The position numbers and the translations under genes were made by a program. DNA of 41,533 nt from Candidatus Bathyarchaeota archaeon RBG_13_60_20. Lineage in GTDB: Archaea; Thermoproteota; Bathyarchaeia; TCS64. Each line of letters opens with the position of its first letter. Positions within the stretch are counted from its first letter, which is position 1. The notes beneath the pieces were generated by a model that was not told the origin of the DNA, searched no databases, and worked only from the letters and a program-made list of their open reading frames with translations. This document shows positions 27,328 to 36,457 of the stretch, piece after piece. The stretch lies in NCBI GenBank assembly GCA_001775965.1, contig MEZG01000068.1, forward strand, positions 1 to 41,533. The letters run 5' to 3'.

Positions 27328-28196
27328 GGGTAGGCATCATCGCCTCCGACCGCAGGGAGTGGCACGTGGGCCTGCTCTTAAGGGAGCTCAGGGCGAGGGG
27401 AGCCGAGGCTTACCTCCTCCCTGTCACCAGCTTCCGCGCATCCGTAGGCCGCGAGCCGAGGCTCACGGTGAAGGGCTACGGCGTGGACGACTACGACGCG
27501 GTCATCGTGCGCCGAGTACCAGGCGGCTCCGCCGAGCAGGTGTTCTACAGGATGGACGCCCTCCACAGGCTGGAGGACACGGGGGTCCTGGTGGTGAACC
27601 CTGCCCTGAGCATCGAGAGGGCCGTGGACAAGTACTACACCTCGGCGCTGCTTGAGGACGCCGGGATCAGGACGCCCCGCACCGTGGTCACCGAGAGCTT
27701 CGCAGAGGCCATGGTGGCCTACGAGGAGCTGGGAGGCGACGTGGTGGTTAAGCCCCTCTTCGGCAGCCTCGGCATGGGGATAACCAGGGTCTCCGACCCC
27801 GACCTTGCCCACAGGGTGTTCAGGGCCCTGGAGATGACCAGAAGCGTCTACTACGTCCAGGAGTTCATCAGGCACCCCGGCGTCGACCACAGGGTATTCG
27901 TCATCGGGGGCTCTATCGCGGCGTCCATGCGCCGCGTGGCCAGGGGCTGGAAGACCAACATCTCGGGTGGCGGCAGAGCCGAGCCCTATACGCCCAGCGA
28001 AGAGGTCGCCGAGGCGAGCCTCAGGGCCACCGAGAAGCTGGGCCTCATCTACTCAGGCGTCGACATCATAGTCTCGGAGGAGGGGGAGGCGTACGTCGTT
28101 GAGCTCAACAGCACTCCGGGATGGGAGGGCCTTCAATCTGTTACGGAAGTGGACATCGCGGTGCGCCTCGTCGACCACGTGCTGTCACTGATGTGA
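27324..28196 (+). CDS. RimK-like ATP-grasp ligase, candidate tetrahydromethanopterin:L-glutamate ligase (MptN-like)
   Basis: DKYYTSALLEDAGIRTPRTVV, VVVKPLFGSLGMGITRV, GVDIIVSEEGEAYVVELNSTPGWEG; operon context; TTGA overlap. Confidence 0.82.
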   Translation: MRVGIIASDRREWHVGLLLRELRARGAEAYLLPVTSFRASVGREPRLTVKGYGVDDYDAVIVRRVPGGSAEQVFYRMDALHRLEDTGVLVVNPALSIERAVDKYYTSALLEDAGIRTPRTVVTESFAEAMVAYEELGGDVVVKPLFGSLGMGITRVSDPDLAHRVFRALEMTRSVYYVQEFIRHPGVDHRVFVIGGSIAASMRRVARGWKTNISGGGRAEPYTPSEEVAEASLRATEKLGLIYSGVDIIVSEEGEAYVVELNSTPGWEGLQSVTEVDIAVRLVDHVLSLM

Positions 28197-28202
28197 GGGA
28201 CC

Positions 28203-29219
28203 GTGTTGAAGCCGAAGGACAGGGACTTCGTGGAGACCGTCGAGGGGCACCTGTTCTGCGTGGTGGGGTACCTGCACCCCCCGGAAGGCTATACGGCGTA
28301 CCTCAAGTACGTGCCGGCCCCGGTGGGGAAGTGGGGCCGAGGCGAGGCCAGGTACACCAGGACCCTTCCCTTCTACCACGTCTCCCAGGTGGAGAACACG
28401 TACAGTTACCTCAGGGAGAACTACCCCAAGTACCTGATCGACTGTCCCGTACGCGGCTTCACGGTCTCCTATGTGCCCAGGCCCAGCGTCAGGAGGTACT
28501 ACAGGCCCCGGAAGGTACTCAGGGAGATCATGGCTAGGGGCGCAGTGGACCCCCTGGAGGAGAAGCTGCTGAGGCTGGCGGGGCTTCTCACGGATGAGTC
28601 GGGCGTAAGGGGCCTAGGCGTGACGGGCTCCATATTGACTGGCATCCACAACCCCGACTTCTCCGACATTGACCTCACAGTCTACGGTGCCGGCCCGTCT
28701 AGGAGGCTCAAGGACGCCGTGCTGAGGTTGAGGAACGAAGGCGACAGGGTGCAGCCTCCAACGCGTCAAGAGATAGAGTCGTGGTGCCGCGAGAGGATCA
28801 GCAAGTTCCCCCTGACTGTGGATGAGCTGAGACGGGTCGCCGAGACGAGGTGGAACTACGGGTTCTACACGGGCACCTACTTCTCGGTGCACCCCACCAG
28901 GGCGGACAGGGAGATCACCGAGGCGTACGGGGATAACACGTACCGCAGGGTCGGAGAGGTCAGCGGCTCGGCGACGGTGGCCGATGCCTCCGAGTCCATG
29001 TTCCTGCCCGCGTTCTACCGTGTCGAGGACGCCGCGCTGCCCGGCGGCGTCGAGGCGGAGCGCCTGGTCTCCTACGAGGGGCTCTACGGCGGCGTATTCG
29101 CTGAGGGGGATCGGGTAGAGTTCAGAGGCGCCTTGGAAAAGGTGGAGGGAAAGAACCCGGGCCACCAGGTTGTGGTCGGGGGGGCCGGCTCCCCAGCCGG
29201 CTACATAAGGTGGGCCTAG
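28203..29219 (+). CDS. Nucleotidyltransferase (pol beta-like) domain protein, paralogue B
   Basis: GVTGSILTGIHNPDFSDIDLTVYG; same architecture as 17656-18654; GTG/TTG start. Confidence 0.8.
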   Translation: MLKPKDRDFVETVEGHLFCVVGYLHPPEGYTAYLKYVPAPVGKWGRGEARYTRTLPFYHVSQVENTYSYLRENYPKYLIDCPVRGFTVSYVPRPSVRRYYRPRKVLREIMARGAVDPLEEKLLRLAGLLTDESGVRGLGVTGSILTGIHNPDFSDIDLTVYGAGPSRRLKDAVLRLRNEGDRVQPPTRQEIESWCRERISKFPLTVDELRRVAETRWNYGFYTGTYFSVHPTRADREITEAYGDNTYRRVGEVSGSATVADASESMFLPAFYRVEDAALPGGVEAERLVSYEGLYGGVFAEGDRVEFRGALEKVEGKNPGHQVVVGGAGSPAGYIRWA

Positions 29220-30631
29220 CCCTCGGGGTACGGCTTCCACTTGTCGGACACGTAGGACGCGATCCCGGACGAGTCCATGGGGCCCACGGCGACGTTCCAC
29301 CCGGACAGCTCCTGTATCTCGCCGCTGAGCCTGGCCGCCCTGCCGGGGATGATGAGGCTGCGGTGCTTCACCTTCTCAGACACCTTGCTGTTGGTTATGG
29401 CCTCCGCCACGGTCTCGGCGGTCATCTTCCTGCCCGCCACGGCGCTCTCGACGCTCATGCCCTCGCTGTCCACCACCAGCAGGTAGCTGTCCACCTTGGC
29501 GCCCTCGATGTCAGAGGCCACCGTGTAGTAGGTGAGGGCGAAGTTGGTGGTGAGGAGCACGGGCGAATCCTCGGTCGGGTTCCCTATGGGCATGAGGCCG
29601 GCCTCCACCGAGACGGGCTTCCTGGGGTCCGTGTAGAGGTTGCTCCGCAGGAACACCTGGGGGAGCAGGGCCCACCCGCTGATGCCGTGGACCACTATTA
29701 TGTCGGTGAATCTGGTGATGAGGGCCGCGGCCAGCTGGGCCTCGCTCCACTCGTGGAGCACCGGGTCCTCGGCCGGGGCCGTCCAGGCCGCTATTGGTGC
29801 GCCCATGAGGGGGTAGCCCAGTCCCTCCTCCTCGCCGTTGATGGCGTCCCACCTCAGGATGGTGAAGGTATCCAGGTTGGCTCCCATGTACTCGGTGGGC
29901 GCGGTCCCTGGGTCCAGGACGATGTCCTTTATGCCGTACGCCTCCAGCGTGAGGGCCAGGCTCTTTAGGCCGTCCAGGTCCATGGGCGAGGAGGCGACCA
30001 GCGGGCAGCTGTGCTTCAGGGCCAGCTCGGCCATCTTCTGCCAGTTGTCCCTCGTCGCGGCGTAGATGAGGGGCCTCCTGTCCGCCGCGGCGTCCAGCCC
30101 TGCCTCCATGACAGCCGGGTCCAGGGCGCAGAGCATCAGAGGCTTGCGGGTAAGCTCGGCGGCCTTCTTAACGGCCTCCCCGAACTTGGAGGGGTCGCCG
30201 CTGGTGGACCTCACGGCCAGCATGTCCAGCGAGAGCTTCATGCCTATGTAGTCGTAGCTGAAGTCGTTGAGGACGTGGACCCTGGTCTCGAACTCCTCGT
30301 CGCCCATCTCGTCGCCCACGTCCACTGCCATGGCCGGCTGATGAAAGTAGGTGAACTCGTGCCTGTAGAGGACATACTCTCCGCCCAGGATCAACTTGTT
30401 GTCGCCCACTCCCACCTCCACGGCCTTGACCGCGGGCTTCAGCAGGGCCCACAGCTTGTTGTAGCTCTCGGCCTTCCCCGGGTCCAGGAGGGGCTTGCAC
30501 TCCTCCAAGGTTGCCTCCCTGTTCACCAGCTTGGCTGCGAAGGCCATGCAGTTGGCCTCGCCGCAGTCCTTACAGTTGGTACCGGGCAGGCCCCTGTAGA
30601 TCTCTATGGGGCTAAGTTCTTTCGCGGGCAT
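29216..30631 (-). CDS. cdhE: CODH/ACS complex subunit gamma (corrinoid Fe-S protein large subunit)
   Basis: MPAKELSPIEIYRGLPGTNCKDCGEANCMAFAAKLVNREATLEECKPL. Confidence 0.96.
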   Translation of the reverse strand: MPAKELSPIEIYRGLPGTNCKDCGEANCMAFAAKLVNREATLEECKPLLDPGKAESYNKLWALLKPAVKAVEVGVGDNKLILGGEYVLYRHEFTYFHQPAMAVDVGDEMGDEEFETRVHVLNDFSYDYIGMKLSLDMLAVRSTSGDPSKFGEAVKKAAELTRKPLMLCALDPAVMEAGLDAAADRRPLIYAATRDNWQKMAELALKHSCPLVASSPMDLDGLKSLALTLEAYGIKDIVLDPGTAPTEYMGANLDTFTILRWDAINGEEEGLGYPLMGAPIAAWTAPAEDPVLHEWSEAQLAAALITRFTDIIVVHGISGWALLPQVFLRSNLYTDPRKPVSVEAGLMPIGNPTEDSPVLLTTNFALTYYTVASDIEGAKVDSYLLVVDSEGMSVESAVAGRKMTAETVAEAITNSKVSEKVKHRSLIIPGRAARLSGEIQELSGWNVAVGPMDSSGIASYVSDKWKPYPEG

Positions 30632-30635
30632 AGCT

Positions 30636-31964
30636 TCAGCCTCCCACCTTCAGAGTGACCCAGTCGGCCGGGTCCGCTGGCCTCTCCCCCTTCATGAGGC
30701 CGTCGATCATGGTCTTGAGGGCGTTGACCGCGGCTGGGTGCATCATCATGAAGTAGTCCACACCAGCTAGGAGCATCGTCTGGCCTGTGATGGTCTCCCA
30801 TATGGGGCCGCGCAACTCCCTGGGGCTGAACTCGGGGCCCATCTTCATCCAGGACTCGCGGGCCGCCCATGCGTTGGTGGTGCCCGAGGAAAGGGGGTGG
30901 TTGAGCTCGGGGTCGCCCTTGAGGGCCGCCAGGCGGCACCTCTCCATAACCGTGAACGCGTAGTCCAGGCCGTAGCCCAGGGCCGCGGTGGTGGTGTCCA
31001 TGATTATCTGCTCCTTTGGGACGAAGTCGTAGAGCTTCCTGTTGAGCTCCCGGGCCTTGTTAACGTCCATGCTGGTGAAGGCGATGACGCAGTTGTCGTG
31101 GTCCTTGATGAGTCTGGCCGACTTCTCTATGTCCATGTCCAGGGTCACCGAGTTGATGAGAAGCCTTTCCCCCTCGATCTTCTCGCTGATGGCCGTGAAG
31201 ACCTCCAAGTCCTTCTTGGGGTCCCCGCAGCCGCCTATACTGATGGGCACGTCCACGGCCTGGAGAACCTCCTCCACCTTCTTGACCGCCGCGCTGGGCG
31301 GCGCGTTATCGATAAGGGGGTCTATGGTGAGCAGGTGCAGGTTAACCATCTCGGCGCCGTACTTTTCGACGCACACCCTGGCCCACTCGCCGGTGTCGTG
31401 GAGCACCTCCTCGAAGTGCATCTTCACGGCCTTGCTGAGCCTGACCTCGGGCCAGTCGAAGACATCCAGCGCGATTATGGGCTTGTGGGGCGGCGGCGAC
31501 TGGAAGTTGTAGAAGGCTGGCGCCCTCTCCCCGCCAATGACGTAGCTGGCGGACCGTGTGCCCCCCTCGGCCTTGGTGGCCCCCAGCTTCACCTCGACGA
31601 CGCTGCCGACGTAGTCTCCCTTGGGGATTGTGACCTTGGCCGGGATGAGAGCCGTAGGCCTGGCCGGGGCGGCCGGCTGAGGGGCCAGCGCCTGCGGCGC
31701 CATGGCCTGCAAGGGCGCGTAGCCCGCCGGGAAGCCGCCGCCCAGTAGCTGAGCCATCCTGCTGGCCGAGTCCCTGATGAGGGCGAACTCGAAGGCCATC
31801 CTGCTGAGGAGGGCCGGGTTGGCTCCGCCCTGGCTCTGCCCAATGTCCAGCTCGACCTCGCCCAGATCCATCTCAACGTCCTGGAGCTCCACCTCCTGGA
31901 ACCGTGCTAGGCGCTCCAGTAGGTCGCGGCTGAGGGGCAGGGTGAGCTTGTCTGGCTTGGTCAT
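30636..31964 (-). CDS. cdhD: CODH/ACS complex subunit delta (corrinoid Fe-S protein small subunit)
   Basis: MTKPDKLTLPLSRDLLERL at 31964; YNFQSPPPHKPIIALDVFD, EEVLQAVDVPISIGGCGDPKKDLEVF; upstream ORF extension to 32561 is spurious. Confidence 0.95.
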   Translation of the reverse strand: MTKPDKLTLPLSRDLLERLARFQEVELQDVEMDLGEVELDIGQSQGGANPALLSRMAFEFALIRDSASRMAQLLGGGFPAGYAPLQAMAPQALAPQPAAPARPTALIPAKVTIPKGDYVGSVVEVKLGATKAEGGTRSASYVIGGERAPAFYNFQSPPPHKPIIALDVFDWPEVRLSKAVKMHFEEVLHDTGEWARVCVEKYGAEMVNLHLLTIDPLIDNAPPSAAVKKVEEVLQAVDVPISIGGCGDPKKDLEVFTAISEKIEGERLLINSVTLDMDIEKSARLIKDHDNCVIAFTSMDVNKARELNRKLYDFVPKEQIIMDTTTAALGYGLDYAFTVMERCRLAALKGDPELNHPLSSGTTNAWAARESWMKMGPEFSPRELRGPIWETITGQTMLLAGVDYFMMMHPAAVNALKTMIDGLMKGERPADPADWVTLKVGG

Positions 31965-31969
31965 GCGGG

Positions 31970-33412
31970 TCACTCCTTCTCTGCCCTGATGATTACCCTC
32001 TCGGCCCTGATCTTGGCGTTCTTCAGTATGATCTTCAGGGTGACTCCCTGGGGGAGCCCCTGCAGCATGGCCGCGGGCAGGGCCCCGGCGGGCAGCTCCA
32101 TGGTTGGCACCGTGAAGCCCGCCATGGGGAACTGCTGAGCCTGCTGCTGCGCCGGCTGGGGCGCCGCTGCCTCCTTGGGCTTCTCCTCCTCGGCCTTCCA
32201 CCGGCCCACTATGGGGTGGCTCTTCTCCCGGAGCCACTTCTTGAGGCCGTCGAGGTCCTGGACACTCTCCTCGGTGGCTATCTTGGGCACGATCTCGGGG
32301 GGCATGTACTCCTTGATCCTGTCCATGATGTCCTTGGGCATCCAGACGACGCGGTCCCAGCCTCCGTCGGCCTGCAGGAACTTGGGGCTCCTCATGTACT
32401 CTATGCTGAGGCCGTGGAACCCGTCCACCTGCCTGCCGCCGGCCGTCAGGTCGCTGATGGTGACGAAGTCGAGGCCGTTCACCGTCTTGCTCTTGTAGTT
32501 GCGGTGGACGACGCCGTAGCCGTCCACCTCGGGTATGTAGAAGGCGCAGCCCTCGAAGCATCCGCAGCTCGTGTGAGGGTATCCAAAGGCCGTGTAGAGC
32601 TGGACTCGCTCTATCTCACCCAGACTCTTGTCTCTGATGACCTTGTTCACCTGCTCGTACTCGCCCTTCACGGGGTCGATGAGGGCACCCTTGGGTATCT
32701 CGAAAACGGGTCCCTTGGGGTCCACCTTGGCGGTGGCCCTGCCGTCGAACCAGCTGATGGCGCCGCAGTTGGCGTACCTCTGGGGCGTGATGACGCATAG
32801 GTGGGTTGGGGCGAAGCTCTGGCAGAGGCTGCACCCGTAGAATACGTCCACCTCGTCGTCGCTCATGCCTCGAGCCCTGGCGTCCCTGGCCTCGTAGAGG
32901 CCCATGGCCCTGGGGTACCACTCCTCGACCTTGGCCGGTTCGGTGATGAAGGTGATCTGCATCTTCTCGATGAAGGGCATCTCGCTCTTGTAGAGCCTGA
33001 GAAGCACGGTGCCCAAGTGGTTGAAGCTGTTGAAGCCCTTCTGGTAGCTCTTCTTGCTGAGCCTCATCTGTATGTCGTAGCGCTGGTTCAGGTGCATGAA
33101 GCCCTCGATGAAGTTGACATACTCGTGTAGACGCCGCTCTATTACGCCCTCCAGGTCCTTCTCTATCTCGGCTCCGGCCACATCGATGATCATGCCGAAG
33201 GGCGTGTTGGTGCCCTCGGGGAGCTCCTTTATGTCCTTGCCCACGATGGTCATCTTGCCGTCCTCGACCTCGTCCATCGGCTTGGCCTGGACCAGCTCGA
33301 ACTTGTAGGTCTCCCTGGGGCCACCCAGCTCCAACTGCATGTCGCGGCCCCTGATCCTTTCACCCTCGTAGATGATGCCCACATCCACGGGGATGTCCTC
33401 AAACATCGACAC
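31970..33412 (-). CDS. cdhC: CODH/ACS complex subunit beta (acetyl-CoA synthase catalytic subunit)
   Basis: VFYGCSLCQSFAPTHLCVITPQRYANCGAISW, FGYPHTSCGCFEGCAFYIPEVDGYGVVHR. Confidence 0.97.
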   Translation of the reverse strand: MSMFEDIPVDVGIIYEGERIRGRDMQLELGGPRETYKFELVQAKPMDEVEDGKMTIVGKDIKELPEGTNTPFGMIIDVAGAEIEKDLEGVIERRLHEYVNFIEGFMHLNQRYDIQMRLSKKSYQKGFNSFNHLGTVLLRLYKSEMPFIEKMQITFITEPAKVEEWYPRAMGLYEARDARARGMSDDEVDVFYGCSLCQSFAPTHLCVITPQRYANCGAISWFDGRATAKVDPKGPVFEIPKGALIDPVKGEYEQVNKVIRDKSLGEIERVQLYTAFGYPHTSCGCFEGCAFYIPEVDGYGVVHRNYKSKTVNGLDFVTISDLTAGGRQVDGFHGLSIEYMRSPKFLQADGGWDRVVWMPKDIMDRIKEYMPPEIVPKIATEESVQDLDGLKKWLREKSHPIVGRWKAEEEKPKEAAAPQPAQQQAQQFPMAGFTVPTMELPAGALPAAMLQGLPQGVTLKIILKNAKIRAERVIIRAEKE

Positions 33413-33413
33413 T

Positions 33414-33959
33414 CTACTTTCCCTCCTCTAAGCGTGATACTATCTTATCTACTGTGTCCTTCCAGTCGGGCTCCGGCATCCAGCCGAGGCTCCACTCGGC
33501 GTTGGGCTGGTAGCTCCTCTCCAGGCTTATGGTCCTGAGGCTGCTGAAGTTCTTGAGCCCGGACTCCACGAGCCACTCCATGTAGTAGGGGAACCCTGCG
33601 AAGACCACGGCGTCGTATGAGCCCAGGCCGTCGAAGCCCCTCCAGTCGGGGTCGCTCAGGTGCTTGCCCAGCACGAAGATGCCCATGCTGTACGCCTTAG
33701 TGACGCCCCTGCGCCTGAACTCTCCCACCAGGTGGCCGGTTGCCACTACCGTGATCTTCTCGTTCCTCATGACCCTGATTGCGGTGTCAACCAGGTCCCC
33801 GTCTTTGGTCTTCACAGCCGTCGATTCAGACCCTATGACGAGTAGGGGCCTCTTAGCCCTGGATATGAGTTTGGCGGCCACATCGGGGTTGGGGACGACG
33901 TTGGCCTTCTTGGGGCCGGCTATCTCGGCCGTCTGCCCCGTGTTCATCTTTGCGGCCAC
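33414..33959 (-). CDS. cdhB: CODH/ACS complex subunit epsilon
   Basis: AKLISRAKRPLLVIGSES, VFAGFPYYMEWLVESGLKNFSSLRTISLERSYQPNAEWSLGW. Confidence 0.93.
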   Translation of the reverse strand: MAAKMNTGQTAEIAGPKKANVVPNPDVAAKLISRAKRPLLVIGSESTAVKTKDGDLVDTAIRVMRNEKITVVATGHLVGEFRRRGVTKAYSMGIFVLGKHLSDPDWRGFDGLGSYDAVVFAGFPYYMEWLVESGLKNFSSLRTISLERSYQPNAEWSLGWMPEPDWKDTVDKIVSRLEEGK

Positions 33960-36304
33960 TATTCCCGCCTCCTCACCATCCTGTCGAGGAGGGTCGGATC
34001 CGGTGAGGCTATCCTGTCCTCAACCCAGCCCTTGGCCTCAAGTATCTTCATTATCTCGTCCTTCATGGTGAAGGGCACGTCCTGTCCGCGGCGGACGAAG
34101 AGGTGCAGGTCGTCGGGCATGGCCCCGTAGTGCTTCTTGTGCAGGTCTATGTAGTGGCTGAGCTTGACTGCGCGGCCCTTGCTGGTGTCGTTGGGCCTCA
34201 TGGCCAGCTTGGCGATCATGACCATGGCCTCCTCCAGGGTCTCGGCGGCGTAGAACAGATGCTCAGGGGCGGGGCCCACGTAGACCTCCTGGCCGTCCCT
34301 GGCGTTGAACACCTTCCAGTCCTCCTCCTTGCCCTGGTCTCCCAGAAGCATCCTGCGGTACTTGGAGCCGTGGGGACCAACCACAACAGGTATCCCCAGC
34401 CTCCAGCAGCCCGCCGCGATGGAGGCCGCTTTCTGGCTCATGGCGCCCCACGCGACGCCCACGGCGCCTACGCGGTTGTATATGTAGTCGGCTATCTCCT
34501 CGTAGTTGGCCCTAAGGGGCCGCTTGGCGAAGATGTTGGCGATCTTGATGGCGGCCCCCGTGATGTGGCCGTTGGAGACGCAGCTGCCAACGTTAACCAG
34601 GCCTCCGGCGTCGAAGTTGCCCGGGTACTTCTCGTAGAGGTTCTGGCCCTCCTCGTCCCTGGTCATGGCTATGTTCATGGCGGAGCAACCCGAGGTCACG
34701 ACGATGAACCGCCTCTTGAGGAACTCCTCGGCTATGGCGGCCACGTCGCCTCCCCCAGCCGGGTAGTTGGCGCAGCCCACCAGGGCCACGACCCCCGGAA
34801 TCTCTCCGAAGACTATTGGGCTGCCCACCTCCCTGATCTCCACGTCCTGGATGGCGCCCCTGCCCACCCTTATGGGGTACTTCTCGTTGACCAGCTGGTC
34901 CTTGGACGCCTGGGTTATCATGGTCAGTATGGGCAGGTCGGCGGGGCAGGCGCTCTCGCAGCGGCCGCACCCGACGCACAAGTCGTTGAGCTCTGCTAGG
35001 GGCCCGTAGTCGCCCTCCTTGGCGGCCGTCATGGCGTCCATGATGGGCAGGGTGTTGGGGCAGGCCCTTATGCACTCCATGCAGGTCCGACACTTGGACG
35101 CGATCTCCTTGAGGTCGCCCAGGTCCACCAGCTTCTTTTCGCCCCGCCGCTTTCTGACGGCCATGGCCGTCTTCACGGCGATCTCGCCCACCTTCCTGGG
35201 CTCCGTGACTAGGGCGCCCGGCGACCTACCCGAGATGAGGTCGTTCACCACGGCCTCGGCAGGGTCGTGGGTCCTGTCAGGTAGCCCCAGGCAGCTCTTC
35301 TCGCTGGTGGCGAGGACGGGGACGCCGATTAGCTTCGCCTGGTCCATGACGTCCGTGCGGATGCACTGCTCGTCCACGACGATGAGGTCGGGTATCCCGG
35401 ACTTGATGAACTTGAGCTGCCACGAGATGGGGCCCACGATCTTGGATCGCTTGTTGTACCTGCTCATGTCGTGGGCGGTGCAGCAGAGTCCGCCCACCTC
35501 CACCTGGTCGAAGAGGTCGTGGTCCATGAGGTAGTCGATGATGTCCACGCTGGGCAACACGTTATGGCCAATGCACATGATGACCGGCTTATCGGGGTTG
35601 ATCGTGCCGTAGCCCAGTTCAGCCAGCGGCGCCTCTGGGTCGCCTTTTGGTAGGCCGAGCGTCGCGATCTGCATGAGGTCGGCCACCTCCAGGGCGACGT
35701 GGTCCAGCATCCCCGCGTGGAAGGCCTTGGACTCGAAGTCGATGTTGTCACCCTCCTGGCCAGTGTGGGCCGCGGCCACCAACTGCACTATCTGGGTCTC
35801 CACGTAGTCCAGCGCCTCCTCCAGGTCCCCGATGGTCTGGGGCTTTATGCCGCAGACGAGCCTGACGTGAGGCGCCTCGACATTGGTGTTCAGCGCAGCC
35901 ACCAGGGGCGTGTCCTTCCCGAACTCCTGTATGAGGTGGTTGAGCATGTGGCGGCCGTGAGCGGCGTGGGTCGCCGCGCCTATACAGCAGGCCAACAACA
36001 CGATCCTGGACTGCTGCGCGGGCATGCTGATGCCGCAGGCGCCCTTCTTGTCGCCCGTGAGGTCGCACTTGCCATAGGTGCACAGGCAGCACAGATCGCA
36101 GAAGGGCATGTAGAAGGGCTTGTACCTGTTTAGGAGCTTCCTGTCCCAGCTTCTCAGCGTGCTCACGGAGGGCATGGGTGTGGGCCCCATGGGTTCCTCC
36201 CACTCCTCGTCCATGATCCGGCCGATCTGGATCTCCAGGCCCTTGAAGGTGCCGAGGGTGGATGAGAGTTCATCGAACTTGAGCTTTACGTTCCTGTTCG
36301 CCAT
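33959..36304 (-). CDS. cdhA: CODH/ACS complex subunit alpha (CO dehydrogenase)
   Basis: CDLCCLCTYGKCDLTGDKKGACGI, CRTCMECIRACP and CVGCGRCESACP ferredoxin motifs, VGPHGSKYRRMLLG. Confidence 0.97.
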   Translation of the reverse strand: MANRNVKLKFDELSSTLGTFKGLEIQIGRIMDEEWEEPMGPTPMPSVSTLRSWDRKLLNRYKPFYMPFCDLCCLCTYGKCDLTGDKKGACGISMPAQQSRIVLLACCIGAATHAAHGRHMLNHLIQEFGKDTPLVAALNTNVEAPHVRLVCGIKPQTIGDLEEALDYVETQIVQLVAAAHTGQEGDNIDFESKAFHAGMLDHVALEVADLMQIATLGLPKGDPEAPLAELGYGTINPDKPVIMCIGHNVLPSVDIIDYLMDHDLFDQVEVGGLCCTAHDMSRYNKRSKIVGPISWQLKFIKSGIPDLIVVDEQCIRTDVMDQAKLIGVPVLATSEKSCLGLPDRTHDPAEAVVNDLISGRSPGALVTEPRKVGEIAVKTAMAVRKRRGEKKLVDLGDLKEIASKCRTCMECIRACPNTLPIMDAMTAAKEGDYGPLAELNDLCVGCGRCESACPADLPILTMITQASKDQLVNEKYPIRVGRGAIQDVEIREVGSPIVFGEIPGVVALVGCANYPAGGGDVAAIAEEFLKRRFIVVTSGCSAMNIAMTRDEEGQNLYEKYPGNFDAGGLVNVGSCVSNGHITGAAIKIANIFAKRPLRANYEEIADYIYNRVGAVGVAWGAMSQKAASIAAGCWRLGIPVVVGPHGSKYRRMLLGDQGKEEDWKVFNARDGQEVYVGPAPEHLFYAAETLEEAMVMIAKLAMRPNDTSKGRAVKLSHYIDLHKKHYGAMPDDLHLFVRRGQDVPFTMKDEIMKILEAKGWVEDRIASPDPTLLDRMVRRRE

Positions 36305-36336
36305 ATGGGTTTTCTCTCCTTGAATCTTATATCATG

Positions 36337-36411
36337 TTGCATCGTAGTATATTATTTATAGCATTTACAGAAAGTAGCAAGTTTAGCTAGATTTACTAGC
36401 ACTTGATGCAA
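36337..36411. promoter_or_regulatory. Divergent cdhA/metF regulatory region with TTGCATC...GATGCAA and GCTAG-attta-CTAGC inverted repeats
   Basis: TTGCATC 36337-36343 / GATGCAA 36405-36411; GCTAG 36386-36390 / CTAGC 36396-36400; AT-rich TATA-like segments on both strands. Confidence 0.5.
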
Positions 36412-36457
36412 AATTCTAAAAACCACGCAGCATAATATGTTAAAAGGAGGATTAAAC

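Noticed and set aside
31965-32561. N-terminal ~200-aa extension of the cdhD ORF
   Set aside because: R/G/P-rich out-of-frame translation of the cdhC 3' end; a clear CdhD start is at 31964.
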